Source of the DNA: Candidatus Uhrbacteria bacterium | GTDB taxonomy: Bacteria; Patescibacteriota; Patescibacteriia; 2-12-FULL-60-25 | Direction: 5' to 3' | DNA length: 62,574 bases | NCBI GenBank assembly: GCA_020854265.1 | Contig: JADZFU010000005.1 | Span: 1 to 62,574, forward strand | Shown here: piece after piece, positions 33,425 to 42,004 of the stretch | How the letters are laid out: every line of letters starts with the position of its first letter | Position numbering within the stretch: position 1 is the first letter of the stretch | Made by a program: the position numbers and the translations under genes | The notes under the pieces: generated by a model | Database searches by the model: none | The model's input: only the letters and a program-made list of their open reading frames with translations | Told to the model about the DNA's origin: nothing

Positions 33425-33514
33425 GGAGAGGTGGCAGAGTGGTCGAACGCGCCGGACTCGAAATCCGGTATACCTTTACGGGTATCGAGGGTTCGAATCC
33501 CTCCTTCTCCGCCA
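33425..33514 (+). tRNA. tRNA-Ser (anticodon CGA)
   Basis: 90 nt, class II. Acceptor GGAGAGG/CTTCTCC, anticodon stem CCGGA/TCCGG with loop CTCGAAA (anticodon CGA), variable arm TACC..GGTA, T-arm GAGGG-TTCGAAT-CCCTC, encoded CCA. Confidence 0.96.
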
Positions 33515-33516
33515 TA

Positions 33517-33550
33517 CAAAAAGCTTCCGCACACGCGGGAGCTTTTTGTA
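33517..33550 (+). terminator. Terminator of tRNA-Ser
   Basis: CAAAAAGCTTCCGC (33517-33530), loop ACAC, GCGGGAGCTTTTTG (33535-33548). Confidence 0.88.
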
Positions 33551-33595
33551 ATTGTGTTACGTATTTTGTTGTTTTGTGAAAGGTACTGTATAGGT

Positions 33596-33624
33596 TTGCG
33601 TATACCTAGGGGGGAGGTTATAAT
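33596..33624 (+). promoter_or_regulatory. Copper-operon promoter with CsoR-like operator
   Basis: TTGCGT (33596-33601), 17 bp, TATAAT (33619-33624). The spacer is a G-tract flanked by inverted half-sites, TATACC (33601-33606) and GGTTATA (33616-33622), as in CsoR-type operators, which are pseudo-palindromes with a G/C tract. The csoR gene is second in the operon, so negative autoregulation released by copper is likely. Confidence 0.65.
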
Positions 33625-33645
33625 ACGCAAAGATCTACCTTTTTT

Positions 33646-34245
33646 ATGTCCAAAAATACTGCCATTATTTCCATTATTGTCACTGGTTTCATAGGCCTCT
33701 TTATTGGATGGAGTGTGGGACAACAACCGTTACCGTTTTATCGTGTAGGCATGTCGATGGGGGGAGGTATGATGGGGCATGGCGCATCCATCAGAAACGA
33801 TGCAGATTTTTTAATGGAGATGATTCCCCATCATCAAGAAGCGGTTGAGACATCTAGATACGTTTTATCCCGTACCAATGATGCGGAGTTAATGGGTTTT
33901 TTGCAGGGGATTATCGATGCGCAGACCACAGAAATCGAACAGATGAAACGCTGGCATAAAGAATGGTTCGGAACCGAGTATAAAGATGACGGCCGTTATC
34001 GTTCGATGATGCCCAATTTGAACGGATTAACGGACAAGCAACTGGCACCGGCTTATCTTCAAGGGATGATTATGCATCACATGGGCGCAATCGATATGGC
34101 GCGGACGATCACCTCTATTACTAACCGTCAGGAGTTGAAAGATTTTTCGGCTACGATTATCCGCGTCCAGTCCGATGAAATTGAAGCCATGCTGGGCTGG
34201 CTCTCGGGATTTGCCGGAGGAGCCATGCCGATGATGGTCCACTAG
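33646..34245 (+). CDS. DUF305 (CopM-like) membrane-anchored copper protein
   Basis: 199 residues. N-terminal membrane anchor (AIISIIVTGFIGLFIGWSVG), a Met/Gly/His-rich segment (MSMGGGMMGHG), and two DUF305 helical motifs: FLMEMIPHHQEAVETSR and YLQGMIMHHMGAIDMAR. The Met and His pairs are of the kind that bind Cu(I); CopM of cyanobacteria is a characterised relative. It heads the copper operon and probably buffers copper outside the membrane. Confidence 0.88.
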   Translation: MSKNTAIISIIVTGFIGLFIGWSVGQQPLPFYRVGMSMGGGMMGHGASIRNDADFLMEMIPHHQEAVETSRYVLSRTNDAELMGFLQGIIDAQTTEIEQMKRWHKEWFGTEYKDDGRYRSMMPNLNGLTDKQLAPAYLQGMIMHHMGAIDMARTITSITNRQELKDFSATIIRVQSDEIEAMLGWLSGFAGGAMPMMVH

Positions 34246-34249
34246 TTTT

Positions 34250-34522
34250 ATGAATACACGTAAGAAACGAGCCTTGGTAGCGGCAAAAAAAGCCCGAACG
34301 CACATTGAAAAAGTCATCGGGATGCTTGAAGCCGACCATTATTGTATCGATGTCCTGCAACAAGCGTTAGCGATACAGGGATTATGGAAAGGCGCGATAC
34401 GGAATATCCTGCTTAACCATATCGAGACTTGTGTCAGCGACGCACTAACATCGAAAGACGAAATACGACGCGAGCGTACATTTAAAGAGTTGGAAAAAGT
34501 TATGGAATTAGCCGACCGATAA
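34250..34522 (+). CDS. csoR: CsoR-family copper-sensing repressor
   Basis: 90 residues, all-helical. The Cu(I) ligand set Cys-His-Cys is present: Cys32 (DHYCIDVLQQ), His57 and Cys61 (LNHIETCV). CsoR tetramers bind a pseudo-palindrome and let go when Cu(I) binds. It begins 4 bp after the DUF305 stop and is followed 1 bp later by the TauE-like gene, so it is inside the operon it should control. Confidence 0.9.
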   Translation: MNTRKKRALVAAKKARTHIEKVIGMLEADHYCIDVLQQALAIQGLWKGAIRNILLNHIETCVSDALTSKDEIRRERTFKELEKVMELADR

Positions 34523-34523
34523 T

Positions 34524-35633
34524 ATGTCGACTCCGATTACTTGCGAGAACTGTATAAAGCCGCGCACGTCGCTCAAACGGCGACTGTTTATTGCCGGATG
34601 TGCGATCGGAGCTGTTTTTCTTGTCTGGCAATTCGTTCTGAATCCATTGCTGGCGTTCGTCCCAACTGCAACGGTTGCCCCGAGTTTTGCTGCCATGTTT
34701 TTGCTCGGTATCGTCGCAAGCGTTTCTACTTGTCTGGCTTCAACTGGAGCATTTCTCCTTGCGTATGGAGGGGCGTCCAGCAACTCGCATATCTTTTTTG
34801 TTCAAACGGGACGTCTGGCTGCTTTTGCCGCAGGCGGAGCCTTGCTCGGAATGGTCGGCGGGGCATTTGCTGCTACCGGATGGCTGTACGGGATTATCGG
34901 ACTTTTTCTCGGAGTAGTTTTTGTCCTTACCGGACTGCATCTCCTTGATCTGCTGCCGTCGAATGCTATCCGTCTTCCGAAAGGATTTCGCGCGTTTGCC
35001 GATGGTATTGCAGAAAAGCAGGGGAGACGAATTCCATTTTTGGTCGGGGCTATTACTTTTGTTTTGCCATGCGGATTTACACAGGTTGCCCAGGCATTTG
35101 CGTTGTCTTCCGGTTCGGCTTTGAGTGGAGCGATGTATCTGACGGCCTTTGCCTTAGGTACATTGCCGGTTTTGCTTGGCGTTTCGTTCTTTGGGGCGGT
35201 TTTGGCGCAACGTCTGCGGCCAATGCAATTGGCAGCGGGAGCCATGCTTTTCCTGTTTTCGATTGGCCAAATAGACGGCGGCCTCACCGTGCTCGGATCG
35301 CCTTTAACCATAGGCGGAACGGTTTCAACTCTGTCCGGCTTGGTTATGCCCGCACCAGCCAAAGCTCAAGAACAGATTATCAGCATGCGCGTGGCATACG
35401 GCGTGTTTACCCCGAGCCGCTTTGTCATCAAGCGCGGCGTGCCGGTCCGTTGGGAAATTGATGGTGTTGATATTGCCGGATGCGCAAATACGATCGTCGC
35501 TCCTACCATTGGCGTGAACCAGAGTCTGGTTATCGGGAAAAACTTGGTGCAATTTACTCCAGCCAAGACAGGCACGATTCCATTCTCCTGTTCGATGGGA
35601 ATGATTCGGGGTTCGTTTACCGTAGTTGAATGA
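34524..35633 (+). CDS. DsbD/TauE-like membrane protein fused to a cupredoxin domain
   Basis: 369 residues. A short N-terminal CENC motif precedes the first helix; about seven membrane helices form a sulfite-exporter (TauE/SafE, CcdA-like) domain with conserved [10 protein letters not shown] and FVLPCGFTQ cysteine/proline segments. The last ~95 residues are a cupredoxin-like domain ([20 protein letters not shown]; Cys at GCANTI and [10 protein letters not shown]). Proteins of this kind accompany CsoR and CopA in many bacteria and may handle copper or thiol redox across the membrane. Transport direction is unknown. Confidence 0.85.
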   Translation: MSTPITCENCIKPRTSLKRRLFIAGCAIGAVFLVWQFVLNPLLAFVPTATVAPSFAAMFLLGIVASVSTCLASTGAFLLAYGGASSNSHIFFVQTGRLAAFAAGGALLGMVGGAFAATGWLYGIIGLFLGVVFVLTGLHLLDLLPSNAIRLPKGFRAFADGIAEKQGRRIPFLVGAITFVLPCGFTQVAQAFALSSGSALSGAMYLTAFALGTLPVLLGVSFFGAVLAQRLRPMQLAAGAMLFLFSIGQIDGGLTVLGSPLTIGGTVSTLSGLVMPAPAKAQEQIISMRVAYGVFTPSRFVIKRGVPVRWEIDGVDIAGCANTIVAPTIGVNQSLVIGKNLVQFTPAKTGTIPFSCSMGMIRGSFTVVE

Positions 35634-35634
35634 T

Positions 35635-37761
35635 ATGGCAACAACAAAGCTTAAAATTCACGGAATGCATTGCGCGAGCTGCGCCGTGACAACCGAACAG
35701 GCGTTAAAAAAAGTGCCGGGCGTAACCCATGCGAACGTGAACTACGCGACACAGCGGGCACATATCGAGCATACGGGTCATGTACCCACAGAAAGGCTCG
35801 TTCAAGCAGTAAAAGATAATGGCTACGAGGCCTCGGACGAGTCTTCAGCGGCCAGTCATTTAACGCATGGAGGATATATTGATACGCGCGGGCTTGCGGT
35901 GGCTGGCGTCTTGAGTTTGCCGCTCATTGCGAGCATGTTTTTCATGCTGCCTGCCGTTCTGCTGGCGTTTTGTGCGTGGGTATTAGTTGTTGTGCTCGGC
36001 TGGAAATTTCACGTCGGTACATGGAGCGAACTCAGGCATGGCCGGGCCAATATGGATACTCTGGTTACGGTGGGTACAGGCTCTGCATTGCTTTGGAGCA
36101 CGTACGCCATGTTTGCAGGAGGCGAGGTGTATTTCGAAGTCGCAGGAATTATCGTGTTTTTCCTCTTGCTTGGAAAATGGCTTGAGGCGAGACAGCGTGC
36201 AAAAGCGGGTGAATCGATCGAGAAGCTGCTATCGCTGCATGCCAAGCTTGCACATCGGGTCAAAGGTGATGGCTCGACCGAGGATGTCGATCCACAAGCG
36301 CTCAAACCGGGCGACCGATGTTTGGTAAAAAGCGGAGAGCGTGTGCCCATGGATGGCAAAATTATTTCAGGAAGTTCATCCGTGGATGAATCGATGCTGA
36401 CAGGCGAATCTATCCCTGTCGAAAAACATGTCGGCGATAACGTGTTCGGCGCGACAGTTAATAAAACCGGTACCTTTACTATGGAGGTCACCGTAGAGGC
36501 GGGGAAGTCTGCATTAGATGCGATTGTGGCAACTGTTGAGCATGCTCTAGCGATAAAATCTCCGGTAGAGAAACTGGTCGACCGTATTTCCGGCGTATTT
36601 GTGCCGGTCGTTATCTTTTTGGCCATCGTGACATTCGGTGTTTGGCTGTGGGTGATGGGCTCCAGTATCGGGGAGGCGGTCCGACATGCTGTGGCTGTGC
36701 TCATTGTGGCTTGTCCATGCGCCATGGGGCTGGCTACGCCAGCGGCTATCATGGTCGGAACGGGAGCCGGAGCAAAGCGCGGCATCTTGGTGAAAGACGG
36801 GTCGGCTTTGGAGGCGGCCCGCAAGATTGATTTGGTGATTTTTGATAAAACGGGAACCCTGACCGAAGGAAGACCGAGCGTGACGGACATCGTTCCGGCG
36901 GACGGCACGGATGAACGCGAGCTCTTATCGCTAGCCGCGGGACTTGAAATCGCTTCCGAACATCCGCTCGCGAGCGCCGTGCTTGCTGCTGCAACTGATA
37001 AGAGCGTTCCGGTTGCCAGCGTGGATGATTTTGAAGCCGTGCCAGGAAAAGGCATCCAGGCAATGCAAGATGGTTTTGTGGTGCGGCTCGGTACGGAAGC
37101 TTTTTTGGAATCAGCAGGTATACGGATTCCGGAAAAAGAGGCTGGCAAACTGGCCGAACTGCGCCAATCGGCAAAAACTGTCATTTTGATCGCGAAAGAG
37201 AATCGATATCTCGGAGCGATTGCCGCTAGAGACAAGATAAAAGCTGATGCTGCTCATGCGGTCAAAGCTCTGCAAACCTACGGCGTGGAAGTCGGACTCA
37301 TCACGGGCGATCATCGTCTTACGGCGCAGGCAGTGGGTGAAGCATTGGGAATACCGACCGTCCTTTTTGAAGTTTCACCGAATGGAAAAGCCGAAGAAGT
37401 GAAACGTATACAAGCAACGGGCAAGCGGGTGGCTTTTGTTGGCGACGGTCTCAATGATGCTCCAGCTTTGGCGCAATCGAATTTAGGTATTGCGATCGGC
37501 ACGGGATCGGATGTCGCCATTTCGACGGGCCAGATTGTGCTTATGGGCGGAACGCCGTCGAAAGCGGCCGAAGCGCTGATGCTCGCCCGCCGAACCTTCG
37601 ATGCAATCAAGCAAAATTTATTTTGGGCATTTGCGTATAATATTGTACTCATTCCTCTCGCAATGCTGGGTATCGTTAATCCGATTTTTGCCGGAGCAGC
37701 AATGGCTTTGTCGAGCGTGAGCGTCTTGGCAAATAGCTTGAGAATTGCTAGAACGCTATAA
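35635..37761 (+). CDS. copA: Copper-translocating P1B-type ATPase
   Basis: 708 residues from ATG 35635 ([10 protein letters not shown]), with the start just after the previous stop. One N-terminal HMA domain (GMHCASC, Cys13/Cys16), six to eight membrane helices with the ion-site VACPCAMG, the phosphorylation site DKTGTLTEG, the actuator TGES and hinge GDGLNDAP. It exports Cu(I) using ATP. The operon context (DUF305, CsoR, TauE-cupredoxin) confirms copper as substrate. Confidence 0.97.
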   Translation: MATTKLKIHGMHCASCAVTTEQALKKVPGVTHANVNYATQRAHIEHTGHVPTERLVQAVKDNGYEASDESSAASHLTHGGYIDTRGLAVAGVLSLPLIASMFFMLPAVLLAFCAWVLVVVLGWKFHVGTWSELRHGRANMDTLVTVGTGSALLWSTYAMFAGGEVYFEVAGIIVFFLLLGKWLEARQRAKAGESIEKLLSLHAKLAHRVKGDGSTEDVDPQALKPGDRCLVKSGERVPMDGKIISGSSSVDESMLTGESIPVEKHVGDNVFGATVNKTGTFTMEVTVEAGKSALDAIVATVEHALAIKSPVEKLVDRISGVFVPVVIFLAIVTFGVWLWVMGSSIGEAVRHAVAVLIVACPCAMGLATPAAIMVGTGAGAKRGILVKDGSALEAARKIDLVIFDKTGTLTEGRPSVTDIVPADGTDERELLSLAAGLEIASEHPLASAVLAAATDKSVPVASVDDFEAVPGKGIQAMQDGFVVRLGTEAFLESAGIRIPEKEAGKLAELRQSAKTVILIAKENRYLGAIAARDKIKADAAHAVKALQTYGVEVGLITGDHRLTAQAVGEALGIPTVLFEVSPNGKAEEVKRIQATGKRVAFVGDGLNDAPALAQSNLGIAIGTGSDVAISTGQIVLMGGTPSKAAEALMLARRTFDAIKQNLFWAFAYNIVLIPLAMLGIVNPIFAGAAMALSSVSVLANSLRIARTL

Positions 37762-37771
37762 ACGTTAATTT

Positions 37772-38227
37772 ATGATCAATAAAATCAAACCGCTGCTTGT
37801 ACCCGCATCCTTACTGGTTGCTGTTATCGCCATGGCAGGAAGTCTGTACTTCAGCGAGGTCCAGCTGCTTGTACCGTGCGTATTGTGTTGGTACCAGCGT
37901 TTGACGATTTATCCGCTGGTTGCTGTTTTCTTGGTTTCTTTATTTCGAAACGATGAGAAAGTGTATGACTATGCGTGGCCGTTTTTGATTGTCGGCATCG
38001 CTATCTCCATGTATCACAATATCCTCTATTACGCGGTGAACTGGGGGATGCGTCCGGATTGGAGCGGTCCGTGTGTCGCTGGCGTTTCTTGCACGACCCG
38101 CTATATCGAATGGTTCGGATTCGTGACCATTCCGCTCATGTCGCTCTTGGCCCACTTATTCATCGCGGTTTGTATGCTGCTGCTCTGGAAGTGGAACAAG
38201 GCAAAAGGATTGACAAAAACGACCTAA
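37772..38227 (+). CDS. DsbB/BdbC-type disulfide bond formation protein
   Basis: 151 residues, four membrane helices. First-loop Cys pair PCVLC (Cys36, Cys39) followed by WYQR, the DsbB signature; second Cys pair CVAGVSC. It reoxidises a DsbA-type thiol oxidase using quinone. No DsbA gene is in this window. The many Cys-rich exported proteins here (pilins, the repeat protein at 51.5 kb) are plausible clients. It starts 10 bp after copA. Confidence 0.9.
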   Translation: MINKIKPLLVPASLLVAVIAMAGSLYFSEVQLLVPCVLCWYQRLTIYPLVAVFLVSLFRNDEKVYDYAWPFLIVGIAISMYHNILYYAVNWGMRPDWSGPCVAGVSCTTRYIEWFGFVTIPLMSLLAHLFIAVCMLLLWKWNKAKGLTKTT

Positions 38228-38260
38228 AGCACTAAATTCCTAGCCATAAGCTAGGAATTT
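38210..38260 (+). promoter_or_regulatory. Promoter and palindromic operator of the Fe-S operon
   Basis: TTGACA (38210-38215) inside the end of the DsbB gene, 17 bp, TAAATT (38233-38238). A 27-bp palindrome AAATTCCTAG-N7-CTAGGAATTT (38234-38260) covers the -10 and start region and touches the GTG start at 38261. Its position fits autorepression by the Rrf2 protein. Confidence 0.75.
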
Positions 38261-38662
38261 GTGAATTCACTTTTTCGCGTTTCCGAACGCAACCATTTCG
38301 GACTGATTTTCATGACCCAGCTGGCGGCTTTGCCAGAGGGCGGGTTTTTGACGGTTAAAGACGCTGCTGAAGACATGGGCATGTCCGAAGGGTATTTGGA
38401 GGAGATCGCATCCAGTCTCAAAAAGCACCGCTTGATTGCCGGACGCCAAGGTCCGGGAGGCGGGTATCGTTTGGCAAAGGATGCAAAAGAGATTAGTGCC
38501 AAAGAAATCGTCGAAGCTCTCGAAGGACCGGTTTCGCTTGTGCCGTGCATGGATGACCACGCATGTCCGGTTGCATCAAAGTGCAAAAGCAAAAAATTGT
38601 GGGGGTTTTTGCAAAAAGATGTTGTAGAAACACTCGCGAATACAACGCTTTCCCAAATATGA
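38261..38662 (+). CDS. Rrf2/IscR-family Fe-S-sensing regulator
   Basis: 133 residues with a GTG start; no in-frame ATG lies ahead. Winged helix-turn-helix (FLTVKDAAEDMGMSEGYLEEI) and wing GRQGPGGGYRLAKD. Three cysteines C96-x5-C102-x5-C108 match the [2Fe-2S] ligands of IscR. It is first in the operon with iscS, and its stop overlaps the iscS start (ATGA). It probably represses this operon when Fe-S clusters are plentiful. Confidence 0.9.
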   Translation: MNSLFRVSERNHFGLIFMTQLAALPEGGFLTVKDAAEDMGMSEGYLEEIASSLKKHRLIAGRQGPGGGYRLAKDAKEISAKEIVEALEGPVSLVPCMDDHACPVASKCKSKKLWGFLQKDVVETLANTTLSQI

Positions 38663-39870
38663 AGAAACCGGAACATCTGATTTATCTCGATCATGCGGCC
38701 ACGACACCGCTTGATCCTCGCGTTCTTCAAGCCATGCAGCCGTTTTTTTCGGATGATTTTGGGAATCCTTCCTCTTTCCATGCGCTTGGCGTGCGCGCAA
38801 AAGATGCGGTCAGCGAAGCGCGTGAAACCGTCGCAGTGCTTTTGGGTGCGCATGCGGACGAAATCATTTTTACGTCGGGCGGAACAGAATCAAATAATTT
38901 AGCGATTTCCGGCGTGATCAAGCGCTGGCAAGGAGAGGGTATACCGCACGTCATTACGAGTGCCGTCGAGCATCATTCGGTGCTTGAGCCGCTGATGTCC
39001 ATGGACAGAAAAAAAGAAATCGAACTTACGATTCTTGGAGTCGATCGTACCGGAAAAGTCTCGGTGGAAGATGCAGCAAAGGCGTTGAAATCAAATACGG
39101 TTTTGATTTCGATCATGATTGCGAATAATGAAATCGGGACCATCCAGCCGATTGCCGATATAGGCCGTGAAATTTTGAAGTGGCGCAAAGCGCATGCGTC
39201 TCTTTATCCGTATCTGCATACCGATGCCTGCCAAGCGACCGGGTTTCTCGATCTGAATGTCGACAAGCTGCATGCCGATCTTTTGACGTTGAACGGTTCC
39301 AAAATCTATGGCCCGAAAGGGGTTGGAGCATTATATGTACGCCGCGGAACCAAGCTGCAACCTTTCTTTATCGGGGGAGGACAGGAGCGCAATATCCGTC
39401 CGGGAACAGAGAATGTTCCGGGAATCGCGGGTTTAGCCAAAGCATTCGAGCTTGTCCAAGCAGACCGCGAACGCGAATCTGCCCGCCTTACCGCATTACG
39501 CGACAAATTGGCTTTCGGTCTGCTTCAGATTCCCAAAACCGTACTTAATGGACACCCGATTGATCGTTTGCCGAATAGCGTAAATATTTCCTTTATTGAT
39601 ATCGAGGGCGAGGCGGCCGTTTTGTATCTCGATGCCGAAGGCATCATGGCTTCAACCGGCTCGGCTTGCGCATCTGCGTCGCTTGATCCGTCACACGTTA
39701 TTCTTGCGACTGGGCTGTCGTATGAGGGGGCGCATGGTTCCATCCGTTTTACTCTTGGTCATTCAACGACCGAAGCGGATATTGATAAAGTCATCGAAGT
39801 CATGCCAGGAATCGTCAAACGTCTGCGTGAAATGAGTCCGGTCAATCTAGACATGAAATACTTCTCCTAA
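38659..39870 (+). CDS. iscS: Cysteine desulfurase
   Basis: 403 residues from ATG 38659, which overlaps the regulator stop by four bases. PLP lysine Lys215 (LNGSKIYGPKG), His105/106 in SAVEHHSV, and the active Cys337 in GSACASAS with a flexible loop typical of group I (IscS/NifS) enzymes. It takes sulfur from cysteine for the scaffold protein encoded next. Confidence 0.96.
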   Translation: MKKPEHLIYLDHAATTPLDPRVLQAMQPFFSDDFGNPSSFHALGVRAKDAVSEARETVAVLLGAHADEIIFTSGGTESNNLAISGVIKRWQGEGIPHVITSAVEHHSVLEPLMSMDRKKEIELTILGVDRTGKVSVEDAAKALKSNTVLISIMIANNEIGTIQPIADIGREILKWRKAHASLYPYLHTDACQATGFLDLNVDKLHADLLTLNGSKIYGPKGVGALYVRRGTKLQPFFIGGGQERNIRPGTENVPGIAGLAKAFELVQADRERESARLTALRDKLAFGLLQIPKTVLNGHPIDRLPNSVNISFIDIEGEAAVLYLDAEGIMASTGSACASASLDPSHVILATGLSYEGAHGSIRFTLGHSTTEADIDKVIEVMPGIVKRLREMSPVNLDMKYFS

Positions 39871-39871
39871 T

Positions 39872-40543
39872 ATGCAAGATCCAATCGCAAAAGCGACGAA
39901 TGAAGCCCGTAAAGGCGATGTCGTCGCGCCGACCAAAGAAAAGGGCTGGTTCTACACCGATACGGTGAAAGAACATTTTTTCCATCCAAAAAACTTTTTG
40001 GAAGATGAGGCTTCGTATGGCGAGGCATATCTCGGTATGGTCGGATCGCCGGCTTGCGGAGATGCCATGAAGGTCTGGCTTAAAATCGAAGATAACAGGA
40101 TCAAGGATTTCAAATGGAAGACCTTTGGCTGTGCATCGGCAATTGCCTCGACATCCATGCTTTCCGTTATGGTTACAGAGAATGGCGGGATGCCGGTCGA
40201 AGATGCTCTCAAGCTCCGTCCGCAGGACATTATGGCGCGTTTGGGAGGCTTGCCGGCCCGCAAAGTCCATTGCTCGGTTTTGGGTGACAAGGCTTTGCGC
40301 AGTGCGGTGAATGATTACTATCGTAAAACCAACCAGGTCGATAAGATCGAGGTGGAGGCCGGACGCATTATCGATAAGGTGCTGAAAATCACGGATCACG
40401 ATATCGAAGAAGCGGTTTTGGAAGGCGCGGATACCTTGGAAAAGCTCCAGCAGCGGACCAAGGTGGGCACGGGCGATCCGTCCTGCATTCCAGAAGTCGA
40501 ACAGCTTATCCGGTTTTACAAAGAGAAGTATTTTGGCGCATAA
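39872..40543 (+). CDS. iscU: IscU/NifU-type Fe-S scaffold with C-terminal extension
   Basis: 223 residues, longer than IscU (~128). The three scaffold cysteines are present: GSPACGD, FGCASAIAS and KVHCSVLG. The extra ~80 residues (HDIEEAVLEGADTLEKLQQR) resemble the BFD-like middle domain of NifU but keep only one cysteine, so a second stable cluster is unlikely. It begins 1 bp after iscS. Confidence 0.93.
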   Translation: MQDPIAKATNEARKGDVVAPTKEKGWFYTDTVKEHFFHPKNFLEDEASYGEAYLGMVGSPACGDAMKVWLKIEDNRIKDFKWKTFGCASAIASTSMLSVMVTENGGMPVEDALKLRPQDIMARLGGLPARKVHCSVLGDKALRSAVNDYYRKTNQVDKIEVEAGRIIDKVLKITDHDIEEAVLEGADTLEKLQQRTKVGTGDPSCIPEVEQLIRFYKEKYFGA

Positions 40544-40554
40544 TCAGGCGGTCT

Positions 40555-40782
40555 ATGAATATCCAAGAAACGCTTGAACAATCGCTGTCCCATCTCAAGC
40601 CGATGCTGGATGCGGCTGGCCGAGCGATCGAAGTCCAAGAAGTAACAGATACTTCTTGCACTATCGTCCTGAAGGGATTTTGCGGAGATTGCGCATGCTC
40701 GGGTTCGTATATGGAGGGGATTGAAGAGATTTTGGCCGAACAGGCCCCGCAGGTGAAAGAAATCAAGTTTATCCAAGTATGA
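40555..40782 (+). CDS. NifU C-terminal (Nfu) domain protein
   Basis: 75 residues. Contains the Nfu motif with Cys-x2-Cys: GFCGDCACSGSYMEGIEEIL. It carries assembled clusters to targets. With the scaffold gene just upstream it rebuilds a NifU split over two genes. The stop overlaps the ferredoxin start (ATGA). Confidence 0.92.
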   Translation: MNIQETLEQSLSHLKPMLDAAGRAIEVQEVTDTSCTIVLKGFCGDCACSGSYMEGIEEILAEQAPQVKEIKFIQV

Positions 40783-40997
40783 AGATTTCAAAAATCGTGG
40801 TGGACCGCGACTTGTGCATCGGCGCGGCACCGTGCGTTACGGTTGCTCCGGGCGTCTTTCAGCTAGACGAGGAGAATAAAGCGTATGTCGTGGATCCAAA
40901 AGCGGCCGATGATGAAACGATTTTGCTCGCCGCTCAAGCATGTCCGGTGCAAGCCATTATTTTGTACGACGAAGAAGGCAAGCAGATCTATCCGTAA
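40779..40997 (+). CDS. Small ferredoxin, single cluster with three Cys
   Basis: 72 residues. Cysteines at 13 and 19 (LCIGAAPCV) and a third in QACPVQAI. The position normally held by the second Cys of C-x2-C-x2-C is Ala16, so a [3Fe-4S] cluster or a three-Cys [4Fe-4S] cluster is expected. It is the last gene of the Fe-S operon and likely supplies electrons for cluster assembly. Confidence 0.9.
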   Translation: MKISKIVVDRDLCIGAAPCVTVAPGVFQLDEENKAYVVDPKAADDETILLAAQACPVQAIILYDEEGKQIYP

Positions 40998-41002
40998 ACA
41001 AG

Positions 41003-41040
41003 AAAACACCCCGCCGGAGTTACCGTGCGGGGTGTTTTGA
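41003..41040. terminator. Bidirectional terminator after the Fe-S operon
   Basis: AAAACACCCCGC (41003-41014) with GCGGGGTGTTTT (41027-41038). It also serves the converging coiled-coil gene. Confidence 0.9.
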
Positions 41041-41059
41041 TGCGCCTGAGGCGCACAGG

Positions 41060-41929
41060 TCAGGGCTTCTTGCCCCGTGTGTAGAGGATGGTGAGCGCCT
41101 CTTGGGCTTGCTTGACCCAATCGGCATTGCCGGAGGCCATCATGCGTTCGAGGATGGGAGCGAGTGCGTAGAGGTTGGCTTGCTCCATGCGGAGTCTCGA
41201 TAGCTCACGGGAGCGTTCTTCGAGGGTTTCCTCGGTTTCCTCGACGGCTTGCTTGTAGAGCTCGAGGATGTTGGCCGCCGACTGGACCTCGCGGCTCTTG
41301 TGGTCGAGCTCGCGCGTGAGCCGTTGCACGTGCTTGGCAATGCGGGTGTTGTCGATGATCTTCTCCTCGAGATCCCGTTCCCTCGCGCGAAGCTTGGAAT
41401 CGAGCTCGTGCTTCATGCCGTCATGCATGCCTTGCAGGGCATCGATGGCGTCCATGAGCTCGAGGATCTTGGCATCGCGTTCGACCAGCCGCCGGCGAAC
41501 ATCGGTGCTGCGCTTACGCGCGGCCTCGATGATGTAGGTCCTGGTCTTGTCGCGAAGCATGGCGCTCGCTGATGCGAGCGATGCGGCATCGATCACGGCG
41601 ACGGTCAGATCCGTCAGCGCTTCGACGCGCACGGTCTCTTCGAGACCGATGACGTCTTTCGGGCCGAGCTCGATGCGGTCGGCATCCGGTTCTCCGGCAT
41701 GCGAGATCGCGTATTCGGCGGCGCGGCCGGTGAGGATGACGTAGCATCCCTGGAACTCCTCGGTGTCGAGGATCAGGCAGCCCATTGCGAAGCTGCGGGT
41801 CGGCAGGGCAAGAAGCATGCCGAGCTCGCTGTCGACTGCGTCGACGAGCGTATCGCGGGACTCGGGGTCGCTTTCCTTTCCGGTTGGCGGGTGCACCAAG
41901 CGGAGAGGAGGAACGGGACTCTTTCCCAT
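41060..41929 (-). CDS. CNB-like domain + coiled-coil protein, 289 aa (G+C-rich class)
   Basis: Residues ~35-130 have the pattern of a cyclic-nucleotide-binding/cupin beta-roll (GCYVILTGRAAEYAIS, IELGPKDVIGLEETV, LTDLTVAVIDAASL), but the phosphate-binding Arg is not obvious. Residues ~135-265 are a long coiled coil (RDLEEKIIDNTRIAKHVQRL). No membrane segment. AGGAGA precedes the ATG, and on the minus strand TTGACA with a 17-bp spacer to TACAGT (about 42009-41981) is the promoter. Codons are G/C-ending. A sensory or structural role is possible; function unknown. Confidence 0.6.
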   Translation of the reverse strand: MGKSPVPPLRLVHPPTGKESDPESRDTLVDAVDSELGMLLALPTRSFAMGCLILDTEEFQGCYVILTGRAAEYAISHAGEPDADRIELGPKDVIGLEETVRVEALTDLTVAVIDAASLASASAMLRDKTRTYIIEAARKRSTDVRRRLVERDAKILELMDAIDALQGMHDGMKHELDSKLRARERDLEEKIIDNTRIAKHVQRLTRELDHKSREVQSAANILELYKQAVEETEETLEERSRELSRLRMEQANLYALAPILERMMASGNADWVKQAQEALTILYTRGKKP

Positions 41930-42004
41930 ACAATCTCCTGTGAAGGTGCGCTCCGAACACTATATCCGGAGAACCGATCACTGTATACGAAAAATGTTCA
42001 ATTG

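Noticed and set aside
36009-37235. 408-codon minus-strand open frame
   Set aside because: Antisense to copA, whose catalytic motifs are all intact on the plus strand.
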